Of a stretch of DNA of 46,832 nucleotides, positions 35,554-43,830 are shown piece by piece (the stretch's first letter is position 1; every line of letters starts with the position of its first letter). The position numbers and the translations under genes are program-made. Location of the stretch: positions 1 to 46,832 of the forward strand of contig JAMLID010000026.1 of the NCBI GenBank assembly GCA_023954355.1. Reading direction: 5' to 3'. Below the pieces are notes generated by a model, which was given only the letters and a program-made list of their open reading frames with translations, did no database searches and had not been told where the DNA came from. This stretch comes from Oligoflexia bacterium (GTDB lineage Bacteria; Bdellovibrionota; UBA1018; CAIPTA01).

Positions 35554-36812
35554 GACATTACCGTTATAAACGAATAGGCCTCTGGTTTGGTATCAACAAG
35601 TATATGAAACGTACTATCTACACCACCTGGATTTACAGTAGAAACATCTAAACCTAAATTGTTTTTTATATTAGTTAAAGTAAAAGTTTTTGTTTCCGTT
35701 GGAGAAATTAGTTCACATTGGTCACCAACTTTTATTTGTCCACGCACCTCTACAGGAAGATATCCAGAATATCTTTTATTTTCTACACGTACAACAGCCG
35801 AAAATCTTCTATTTGAATATTGTAAATTATTCGAAGTAGAGTAATTCTGACCCAAAACACCTGGAGCGCCCAACAGAAATCCTTTGTGGTATCCTCGATT
35901 CGCTATTTTCTGTAGGTCTTCTACTACAGATGAGTCAAACTCTAGTCCATTTTCTATGCGATCTAATGCCTTTCTATATGCTCTAGTTACCATTGAAACA
36001 TAATAAATAGATTTTGTTCTGCCCTCAATTTTCAATGAACAGACGCCAGAATCAATGATTTCTTTTATATGCTCTATAAGATTCAAATCTTTAGCACTCA
36101 TAATATATGTACCATTTTCATCCTCATCTATTCTATAAAAATCACCCGGGGTTCGACGGTCTTCGATGTAAATGTCATTTTGTTTATCTGGTGCGCAGGA
36201 ATATAAATTAAATTTTTCTCTACAGCTATTATCACAGGCACCTTGGTTGGCATCTCTATAGCTCATATACGAACTCATGAGACAACGCCCCGAATATGCG
36301 ATACATATCGCTCCATGCACAAATGCTTCTAGCTCAACCTCAGGTACTTTTTCCTGGATTTGTCGAATCTCCTCTAACAATAATTCTCTGCTAAGTATTA
36401 TGCGCTGGATACCTTGTTTGTGCCAAAATTTTACCGATTGCCAATTCATACAATTTGCTTGAACAGAAAGATGTATAGGAATATTGGGATGACGATCTCT
36501 GACAATCATAATCAAACCAGGATCGCTCATAATCAAGGCATCTGGATTTAGCGAAGCCCACTCATCGATTATATTTATGAATCTTTCAATTTTGCGATTT
36601 CTAGCAAAAATATTTGCTGTAATATATAGCTTTTTATGCAACTGCCGAGCTAATTCATACCCCATTGTAAGTTCTTGCATGCCGAAGTCGTTTCTTCGAG
36701 CTCTTAATGAAAAGAAAGGCATTCCTGCATATGCGGCATCTGCTCCGTAGGCATAGGCAAATCTTAATTTTTCTAAATTACCAGCAGGAGACAGTATTTC
36801 AGTTTTTTTCAT
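35550..36812 (-). CDS. trhP: Peptidase U32 family tRNA hydroxylation protein (TrhP-like)
   Basis: 420 aa from ATG 36812 (MKKTEILSPAG, the usual start of this family); an in-frame ATG lies at 36830. U32 signature EAFVHGAICIAYSGRCLMS (about 163-181), followed by RDANQGACDNSC and a further Cys in YSC. Size and motifs match TrhP (formerly YegQ) rather than the larger RlhA. TrhP makes 5-hydroxyuridine at tRNA position 34 in a prephenate- and Fe-S-dependent way (published for E. coli). The adjoining chorismate mutase would supply prephenate. Confidence 0.85.
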   Translation of the reverse strand: MKKTEILSPAGNLEKLRFAYAYGADAAYAGMPFFSLRARRNDFGMQELTMGYELARQLHKKLYITANIFARNRKIERFINIIDEWASLNPDALIMSDPGLIMIVRDRHPNIPIHLSVQANCMNWQSVKFWHKQGIQRIILSRELLLEEIRQIQEKVPEVELEAFVHGAICIAYSGRCLMSSYMSYRDANQGACDNSCREKFNLYSCAPDKQNDIYIEDRRTPGDFYRIDEDENGTYIMSAKDLNLIEHIKEIIDSGVCSLKIEGRTKSIYYVSMVTRAYRKALDRIENGLEFDSSVVEDLQKIANRGYHKGFLLGAPGVLGQNYSTSNNLQYSNRRFSAVVRVENKRYSGYLPVEVRGQIKVGDQCELISPTETKTFTLTNIKNNLGLDVSTVNPGGVDSTFHILVDTKPEAYSFITVMS

Positions 36813-36921
36813 ATTGCATAGTACTGCCATATGTTTAGTCTCAATTAAAGGGTTTCTTTTACCAAAGCAACTTGATTTTAATTTTTAGCAATTAAAATTA
36901 ATCGATACACTTGTAAAATAC

Positions 36922-37738
36922 TATATGAGGCTGTCGCCAAATTAGGCAAGTTCAAGGCGCGCGAGCAATTGCAACCGTGAGCTCATATTTAATCACTTAT
37001 TGCGGTGTGAGGTATATGCGATATAGGCGATGAATGCCAAATGGAATTAGCAGATCTCCTGGCGCTTCTTTTCCAAAGATTTTTACGCAGTATTCAGAGC
37101 TGGAGGGTTTTTATCGGTTTGTGAATAATGGGAGATTGGAATGGGAAGAAACATTTGCGGCAGTATCTAGGGATACAATAAAAAAATGGACGAAGGTAAC
37201 CTAAGTGAGGTTTTGATCTTGCACGACACTACTGCGGTAGAAGCAGAGTCAAAGAGAGGAAAGATCGAAGAATTTAGTAATCCCAAAAAAAGGTTTTTAC
37301 GAGGGATTTTATGCCCATTTTTCTTTGGCCGTGGCATTAGAGGATCGGCGCATTAGCGATCCAATGAGTTTATTTGAGTGCGGGCGTAGAAAAAAGAAGC
37401 TAGCCATTGAGAGTACGCGTTGATGGCAACAAATAAATGCCTTCAATAAATTTGCAGGCTCTCGAAAGTGCATCCATGTCACGAATCGAGAGGGGGACCA
37501 TTACCGATTATTTTGTAGACTACTCAGTTCAAAAAGTAGCTTTGTTATCCGTCTTATCCATGAGCGAAGGCTTGATGGGAAGGAGCATTTAAATCTTTTT
37601 GATAAAATGAGGAAGTTACTGCCAGTAGGAGTTAGGCCCAAGAGAGTATCGAGCAGAAAAAGCCTTTTGCAAAGAAAACAGCGCGGATACATCCACCATG
37701 AGATGCACAGGCTCAATATTTATCTCTTCGCCCATTGA
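36922..37738 (+). pseudogene. Decayed Tn5/IS50-like (IS4-family) transposase with one end
   Basis: The left end TATATGAGGCTGTCGCCAAA starts at 36922. From about 37030 several frames give Tn5-transposase fragments: FPKIFTQYSELEGFYRFVNN, then EVLILHDTT after a frameshift, then GFYAHFSLAVALEDRR, and HVTNREGDHYRL...SFVIRLIHERR in the last third. At least two frameshifts and stops make it dead. No matching right end was found by 37907; the stretch 37739-37907 holds nothing else recognisable. Confidence 0.75.
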
Positions 37739-37907
37739 CAGTCACTATTTGTAGGACTGTTTTCTCTACTATTAGATAGAACCGCAATCTAAAAAACAGT
37801 CCAAAAAAATGACTTGTATCATAAATCAGATCGATTCGATGGCTAACAATATTTCAAATATTATTTGAATTATATACAATTCTGAGAAGCGAATTACCAG
37901 GAATTTT

Positions 37908-38768
37908 ATGCTTAATGATTTACAATACATGGCTAAGCTATACTTTTTAGACCGCTTTTTATTAGAACCTTTCGTTATAGGCTTCTTTGCTTTTTTTTTA
38001 TTGTTTGATTTTTTATTGTTATTGAGAAAAAAAAAGACTAGTGATCTGCAAAAAATTTCAATAGATCTGATTTGGTTTGCATCGTATAAAATCACAGATT
38101 TTGTGCTAATCTGCTCCATCTATTTTCTATTCCTTAAACACAAACAAGACTCGATTGAATACCCAAGCATTTCACTCTCAAACATGGTAATTCAAATTTT
38201 AACTTGTCTAATTACAATGGATTTTTTTCATTATTGGATACATAGATGGAGGCATAGGGTTCGTTTCCTTTGGCCTTTTCACACCATACACCATGGAGCC
38301 AATCACCTTGGGATATTAATGGGAATAAGAGTGCATCCAATAGAAAGTATAATTATCAGAATTCTTTTTTTGCTTCCGCTATTATTACTAAAGGAACTAT
38401 TCGGCTCAGTAGCCTGGTTGTCGGGAGTAATATATTTATACTATGCCTATTGTACCCATATGGATATTCCTATGAGCTTCGGTAAATTCGATAAACTTTT
38501 AGTATCTCCGTTAGTTCATCGAATACATCACCTAACTGATTTCGATAAATATAGTTTTAATTTTGCACAAATGTTCTCATTTTGGGATGTATTGTTTTTA
38601 ACATATATGGATCCCAACTACATAAACGATCTTTTAAAGAAACCACTTGGCATTAAAGAAAAAAGACTTTTTCCTTCAGACGAAAATCTGGTAAATGCGA
38701 ATATCTTTCTTATATACTGGAAACAGCTCCTTTATCCTATAAAGAATTACTTAAAACTAATAAGATAA
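37908..38768 (+). CDS. Fatty-acid hydroxylase / sterol-desaturase superfamily protein (2)
   Basis: 286 aa, ATG with AGGA upstream. Di-iron boxes HRWRH, HTIHH, VHPIE, HRIHH; about five hydrophobic segments. Clearly a paralog of the genes at 34313 and 41655, but divergent outside the His boxes. Stands alone downstream of the dead transposase. Substrate unknown. Confidence 0.85.
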   Translation: MLNDLQYMAKLYFLDRFLLEPFVIGFFAFFLLFDFLLLLRKKKTSDLQKISIDLIWFASYKITDFVLICSIYFLFLKHKQDSIEYPSISLSNMVIQILTCLITMDFFHYWIHRWRHRVRFLWPFHTIHHGANHLGILMGIRVHPIESIIIRILFLLPLLLLKELFGSVAWLSGVIYLYYAYCTHMDIPMSFGKFDKLLVSPLVHRIHHLTDFDKYSFNFAQMFSFWDVLFLTYMDPNYINDLLKKPLGIKEKRLFPSDENLVNANIFLIYWKQLLYPIKNYLKLIR

Positions 38769-38990
38769 TAAGAAGCAATCGTAAAATATATCGCCATATG
38801 ATCAAGTTTACGTAGAAAATTCTTAACGCCTCCAGAGTAGAAGATACATTGTAGAAACTGTAAACACTAGTATCATTCCAGTTTTGTAAATACTCGCACC
38901 TATTATTTTCCATCTGTCATCAAACAAACTTTCATCTCTTAAGACTATAACCACTATGCGACGCTATCACGATTGTATTATGATATTTTC
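38769..38990. other. Intergenic, nothing recognised
   Basis: About 220 bp of AT-rich sequence with no ORF, hairpin or repeat that could be supported. Confidence 0.4.
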
Positions 38991-39888
38991 ATGGGTAATA
39001 AAAAACTAGAACCATATCCAAAGGCACTAAGATTTTTATCTGTTCTTTCCATTATCTTTTTAATCACACTGGTATACTTGATTCACTTCTATCCAGATAC
39101 GGGTTTAAACTTGCTTTGGAATTTTGTAATTATTGTTTCTCCACTTATTTTTTTACTTGCTCCAAACGCTTGGATTAATCTTTGCCCACTGGCAATTGTA
39201 CAGTCGCTCCCTAGACGCTTTCGATGGAGTAAAGAATAAGAATCTCTCACCAGTACTCACTAAATATACAGCATATATCATGGTTGATATTATTTATACT
39301 TGTTCCACTAAGAATCAAAATATTTAATCAGATTCCAGTAATGGTTCTAAGTTCAATAGTGATTTTAATTTTAGTTTCTTTTATTTCAGGCTTTTTTTCC
39401 TGGGTCTCAGTGGATGGTGTAATGATCTTTGCCCTATACGCCCCATCGAGCATCTATATGGCCAGTTTACTATTGAGCAATACCGCCCCGAAGCCTGTTA
39501 TCGATGTAATTCATGCCACATCATTTGTGCTAGAAATACAACAGGGAATCTCCAGACCCGACTGGAATTAATTTATCCTTTTTTAAACCAAGTGTATTTT
39601 TTCCCAGGATTTGTATTCGGCTACTTTCTTAGCACAAAAAATGAAGAAATTTTAATTACATATGCCTATTGTTTTATAATGGGCACATGTAGTTGGATTT
39701 TTTACCGATATATTCTTAATTACAATAAAAAAATTGAAATCTCTACCATAAGTGCACTACTTATATACTATGGTTTTTCTATACCTAGGTTCATAAATAT
39801 ATGGCAGTTGCCACCTGTATTTATACCCACATTATATGCTATCGTGCTTTCTATCATATACAAAAGAACTAAAAGAATTTTCTCTTAA
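38991..39888 (+). pseudogene. 4Fe-4S membrane protein broken by frameshifts
   Basis: Three overlapping frames form one protein of about 300 aa. The first part (from ATG 38991) has two membrane helices and ends NLCPLAIVQSLPRRFRWSK. A frameshift near 39235 leads to LILFILVPLRIKIFNQ; a second in a T7 run (39391-39397) leads to SGWCNDLCPIRPIEHLYG, then CYRCNSCHIIC (a 4Fe-4S motif, CxxCxxCxxxC) and a C-terminal membrane part to 39888. One extra T at the T7 run would fuse the second junction. It resembles polyferredoxin-like membrane proteins (NapH/NosR/CcoG class). Convergent with the qNor remnant. Confidence 0.7.
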
Positions 39889-40415
39889 GGATTATTTTCT
39901 GAAAGAAGTTTACTTCTTCTTGATAAGATAAACCAAATCATAGGAATTACTCCACCAAATACAAATATATTGCCCCCAAGCGATCGGAAATATGTCAAAG
40001 TTTTAAAGACACTTCCGGAAACTATTTCCGGTGAGCGTGCATACCAGAATCCACTATCAAAAACAGCCATTAGTTGATACACCCCCACAGGAAATAAATC
40101 TAAAAACATCATCAACGCGATTCCTATATTTAAAGACCAGAACGACATCTTTATTAGTCTAGCATTCCAAAATTCTCTTCGAATCAAATGTTGACAACAA
40201 AATAACATTCCCCCCAAGGCAATGTTTCCTTTCACACCAAACATTGCACCGTGAGCATGATTATTGGTCAGATAAGTGGCATGTTCAAAGTAATTGATAA
40301 TAGGTAAATTGATTATTGATCCAAATACTCCTGCGCCAAATATGTTCCAAAAATTCACGGCTAAAATAAACATCCAGACCTCACACATAAACGTTTTAGG
40401 TTCAACTGATTCTAA
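39885..40415 (-). pseudogene. C-terminal remnant of a NorB-type nitric oxide reductase (probably qNor)
   Basis: About 177 residues match the last third of quinol-type NorB: FWNIFGAGVFGSIINLPI, LTNNHAHGAMFGV (haem ligand helix) and GFWYARSPEI. The N-terminal two thirds, with the other haem and FeB ligands, are missing, so it cannot be active. The frame runs on into the IS3 end, which provides an ATG (40445) overlapping the orfB stop, so a fragment could still be made. A full cNor is encoded at 20695-22742. Confidence 0.8.
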
Positions 40416-40441
40416 TGACCAGCCCCCACCGATTGGCCAAT

Positions 40442-41269
40442 TCATAGTGAGACGTTTCTCATAACAAGTAACTTCTCTTTTGGCAAAATAGTTTCTGGTG
40501 CTGGAGGTCTATATCCCAATGAACTATGTGGCCTGATTGTGTTATAATCTTCTCGCCACATTTCTATCAGCACTTGAGCTTCTTTTAATGTATAAAAGAT
40601 TTCTCCCTCTAATAATTCATCTCTTAACTTTCCATTAAACGATTCATTATATCCATTCTCCCATGGACTTCCTGGCTCTATATATAGCGTCTTCACATTT
40701 AAGCTCCTTAGCCATTCTTTTATGATCTCTGCTGTAAACTCTGATCCATTGTCTGACCGTATATGTTCAGGGCATCCATGAATTTGAAATAGTTTTGCTA
40801 ATTCTTCTAAAACATCCATCGTCTTTAGTTTTCTTTTTACTTTTATAGATAAACACTTTCTTGAATACTCATCTATAATCGTTAGCATTCTGAATTTTCT
40901 ACCCTCATGCGTATGGTCTTGCACAAAATCATAGCTCCATACATGATTCTCATACATTGGCCTTAGCCTTATACAAGATCCATCATTTAACCAAAGCCTG
41001 GCTCTTTTTCTCTGCCTACAAGGAACCTTTAGCCCTTCTTCTTTCCATATCCTTTCTACTCTCTTATGGTTTATTACCCAGCCCTCATTTCGAAGTAATG
41101 CTGTAATTCGCCTATAGCCATAGCGTCCATACTTTTTCGCTAACTCAATAACCTTCTCTCGAATCACTTCACTATAATCTGAAATATTTGGCTTATACCT
41201 TTGCGTCGATCTTGCTTGCTCTACTAATTTACATGCCCGGTTCTCTGATACGTTAAACGTCTTTTGCAA
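40442..41269 (-). CDS. IS3-family transposase OrfB (integrase core)
   Basis: 275 aa from the internal ATG, but probably made mainly as an OrfAB fusion: the reading frame is open upstream (SPERKRNAVIKLQ) to the slippery site in orfA. rve domain with DDE residues in WSYDFVQD, RSDNGSEF and NGYNESFNG; C-terminal RPHSSLGYRPPAPE is typical. The C-terminus ends at TGA 40442-40444, about 26 bp from the IS end. Confidence 0.92.
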   Translation of the reverse strand: MQKTFNVSENRACKLVEQARSTQRYKPNISDYSEVIREKVIELAKKYGRYGYRRITALLRNEGWVINHKRVERIWKEEGLKVPCRQRKRARLWLNDGSCIRLRPMYENHVWSYDFVQDHTHEGRKFRMLTIIDEYSRKCLSIKVKRKLKTMDVLEELAKLFQIHGCPEHIRSDNGSEFTAEIIKEWLRSLNVKTLYIEPGSPWENGYNESFNGKLRDELLEGEIFYTLKEAQVLIEMWREDYNTIRPHSSLGYRPPAPETILPKEKLLVMRNVSL

Positions 41270-41301
41270 TTTTATAACTGCATTTCGTTTACGCTCCGGG
41301 C

Positions 41302-41583
41302 TTAGAAGTTTCCCTTAGCTACCTCTTTGAGCATTTCTTTATCTAAGGCTAATTCAGCTACTAATTTTTTAAGCCTATTATTTTCATATTCAAGCTCTTT
41401 TAGTCTTTTGGCTTGATCTACTCCCAATGAACCATATTCTCTTTTCCACCTATAAAAGCTCTGGTTAGATATTCCTGCTTGTTTACAGGCATCTTCTACG
41501 GACGAACCTTGGCTCATTAAGACTTCAATTTTTCTCAAAGTCGCTATTACTACTTCTGGTTTTTGTTTTTTTCCTCTACTCAT
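41302..41583 (-). CDS. IS3-family transposase OrfA (HTH protein)
   Basis: 93 aa from ATG 41583, chosen for AGGGG upstream; a GTG at 41604 is an alternative. N-terminal helix-turn-helix (GSSVEDACKQAGISNQSFYRW, read in two parts, about 27-47), followed by a leucine-zipper helix (LKELEYENNRLKKLVAELAL). It binds the IS ends and regulates OrfAB. Confidence 0.9.
   Translation of the reverse strand: MSRGKKQKPEVVIATLRKIEVLMSQGSSVEDACKQAGISNQSFYRWKREYGSLGVDQAKRLKELEYENNRLKKLVAELALDKEMLKEVAKGNF
41308..41314 (-). promoter_or_regulatory. -1 frameshift slippery heptamer GGGAAAC
   Basis: In orfA the codons AAG GGA AAC TTC TAA contain G GGA AAC in the right phase for -1 slippage. The -1 frame then reads GKLLSPERKRNA into orfB. 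A stop immediately follows in the 0 frame. Confidence 0.7.
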
Positions 41584-41654
41584 CTTCTTTCCCCTTCCTA
41601 TCACACACAGCAGTGTATCACACTACCTTGTGCAGCTTTTGGGGGGCAGGTCAG

Positions 41655-42423
41655 TTCTAACCCTTATTCTTGCAAAGACAGTAAACATGATTTTATATTT
41701 CTAATCGCCTACAGTACAGGCCTATTAACACTTGGAGTATTTGGATTAGATCTGGCCACAAACGCTAAAACAATGCTTTATAAGTTGTATTCTGTGTATA
41801 TTATAAGTGATATTTTCAGCTGGGATGCGATTTTGCTTACGATGGTTTTTTTTATTATTAAAGATTTTTTTGCATACCTACATCATCGTTTTGTCCATCT
41901 AATACCCAGCCTTTACTACTTTCATGCCGTACACCATTCTCCAAAAAATATTTCTTTTTATACATATTGGAGAATGCATCCAATTGATTATTTTGGGAAT
42001 TCCCTATTTAAACTATTTGGTATATTTATTTTAATGAAATTCTGCAAGATTGTTTACGGTCAGTATTTACTTTTTGAAGTAGTTTATGCAACTGTATTCG
42101 TTACAATTATAAGTTCTGCCACTAATTTTCTAAGACACTCAACATTTATTTTACACTTCCCTCGTTGGCTTAGCCATATTATTCAAAGTCCAGCGATGCA
42201 TTTATCCCACCACAACCTAAGTGAAGATAAACAAAATAAAAATTTTGCGGTTGTTTTTTCTTTTTGGGACTGGATTTTGGGCACGATCTATATTCCAACT
42301 AGAAATGAACTAACTCACAAACCGTATGGCATAGATAAAACTCTTGGATTTGATGAATTAGGTTTTATTGGACTGTTATTACATCCATTTAAACTCTTAT
42401 TAACTAGACCCAGACGACTCTAA
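41655..42423 (+). CDS. Fatty-acid hydroxylase / sterol-desaturase superfamily protein (3), 5' end cut by IS3
   Basis: About 255 residues remain after the IS boundary; the frame runs back into the IS without a natural start. Di-iron boxes HRFVH, HAVHH, MHPID, HLSHH are all kept; about four hydrophobic segments. An N-terminal helix appears lost, so the gene may be broken or use an IS-borne start at 41563. Overlaps the convergent VOC gene by 24 bp. Paralog of the genes at 34313 and 37908. Confidence 0.75.
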
Positions 42424-42777
42424 CTCCATTAGTTCAATTCTATTACCTTCTGGGTCGTAGACATAAGCTCGATACTTGCAGCCTGGAAGCAATTTGGTTT
42501 CTTCGACTCTTCCTCCGTACTCAACAATTTTTTTGATTAAAACGTTAAAATCATCAACTACGAGTGCAAAGTGCTGTTCAGATTTGACCACACTATAGTC
42601 ACGCTGCCAAATGTGCAACTGAATATCTTCATCTAAATCGTACCAAACTCCTCCATACGGACAAATTTGCTCTGTAATTCTGCAAGTTCGGCTTAGCCCT
42701 AACGCAAGTTCATAGAACTTAGCACTCTTTTCTTTATCATTTACTATTAGTGTAATGTGATTAAGTTTTCTCGACAT
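42400..42777 (-). CDS. VOC (glyoxalase/bleomycin resistance) family protein
   Basis: 125 aa, two beta-alpha-beta-beta-beta modules: KLNHITLIVNDKEKSAKFY at the N-terminus and YVYDPEGNRIELME at the C-terminus. Metal-site candidates are His7, Glu and His62-His69. The family includes isomerases, dioxygenases and resistance proteins. It starts directly after the dehydrogenase stop (TAAATG) and is the third gene of the radical SAM operon. Confidence 0.82.
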   Translation of the reverse strand: MSRKLNHITLIVNDKEKSAKFYELALGLSRTCRITEQICPYGGVWYDLDEDIQLHIWQRDYSVVKSEQHFALVVDDFNVLIKKIVEYGGRVEETKLLPGCKYRAYVYDPEGNRIELMELESSGSS

Positions 42778-43830
42778 TTATTTACCTTCGAAGCCTATTA
42801 ATATTTTTCCTTTTCCTTTTCGCTGCTTTTCTAAAATCGTCTTTGCCTTTTGTAAAGATACAACTTGATCAATTATCATTTTTCCCGACAACCGATTAGC
42901 AGCCATTAACTGAATGATATTTGGATAGGTTTCTAAAAGAGAATTCCCATCAATAGAATAAAAGCAAAGATTTTGTCTCGCAAAGTTTTCTGTATCTAGC
43001 TCAATTTTTTTGCTAGTTCTTGAAAGTGAAATAAGTGTACCGAATGGGGCTGCTATACTTACCGATTTTTTAATCAGTTCAAAATCTCCAGTTGAATCGA
43101 TTATATAGTCAAATTTATTTGTGGGCAGCTCAGATACAATTTTAGCCGAAAATTTTTTAAATTTTTTAATTTTTTCGCTATCTTTTTCTACAACAACTAC
43201 TCGTGCTGCACCAGCTACAAAACACAAATCTGCAGCTGCGAATCCTATAGGACCACATCCAAGAACTAAAATATTTTTTCCTGGCTTCCAGTTATTTCTA
43301 CTTCCATCAAATATTGCTGAATACGGTATGGAATAAGGTTGAATAAGTGCGCCTAATTTTAATCCCAAACTTTTCCCGAATACATCTGTTATTGACTTAA
43401 TAGACCACAATCTATTCACAGAGACCGTCACATATTGAGTATAAGCGCCTGGAATGGTAAATCCTATTTTCTTAGAGTTCGTACAGAAATGAAATTTGCC
43501 TACTTTACAGTAGTTGCACATTCCACACCCAATTGTTTCTTCTGAAATAACAGGCTCACCTATTTCCCACTCTCTAGAAACGGTTTTACCCTTTTCTACA
43601 ATTACGCCACTGAACTCATGTCCTGGAACCAATGGAAGCTGAAATACTCCTTGGTATCTTTTTCCACTATTATTAGCCATGGCGAAATCGCTACCACAAA
43701 TTCCGCAAAAAGACACTTTGATGAGTACCTCATTATCCCTTGGTTTTCTTGGAGTCACATAGACGATTTTTGCAGACACCTTTTTGCCAGAACTTGCAAA
43801 ATCCAAAACAATAGACTCATTTGATTTCAT
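42778..43830 (-). CDS. Zinc-type medium-chain alcohol dehydrogenase
   Basis: 350 aa. Catalytic zinc residues in FCGICGSDF (Cys41 region) and PGHEFSG; structural zinc cysteines in CGMCNYCKVGKFHFC; Rossmann motif VLGCGPIGFAAADL with Glu at the end of beta 2, so NAD-type. Family: sorbitol/threonine/formaldehyde-type MDR enzymes; substrate unknown. ATG overlaps the radical SAM stop (ATGA). Confidence 0.85.
   Translation of the reverse strand: MKSNESIVLDFASSGKKVSAKIVYVTPRKPRDNEVLIKVSFCGICGSDFAMANNSGKRYQGVFQLPLVPGHEFSGVIVEKGKTVSREWEIGEPVISEETIGCGMCNYCKVGKFHFCTNSKKIGFTIPGAYTQYVTVSVNRLWSIKSITDVFGKSLGLKLGALIQPYSIPYSAIFDGSRNNWKPGKNILVLGCGPIGFAAADLCFVAGAARVVVVEKDSEKIKKFKKFSAKIVSELPTNKFDYIIDSTGDFELIKKSVSIAAPFGTLISLSRTSKKIELDTENFARQNLCFYSIDGNSLLETYPNIIQLMAANRLSGKMIIDQVVSLQKAKTILEKQRKGKGKILIGFEGK

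Larger units (their letters stand above)
40416..41653 (-). mobile_element. IS3-family insertion sequence (IS407/IS51-like group), complete
   Basis: About 1,238 bp. Ends are imperfect inverted repeats starting TGACCAGCCCCC (40416) and, on the other side, TGACCTGCCCCCC (reverse complement of the bases ending at 41653). TTCTAA occurs directly outside the left end (40410-40415) and from 41655 on the right, a probable target duplication of 5-6 bp. Two overlapping transposase genes and an intact DDE catalytic triad make it look functional. Confidence 0.88.

Noticed and set aside
37501..38119. Minus-strand frames of 71 and 97 codons
   Set aside because: Antisense to the dead transposase and to the second hydroxylase; no support.
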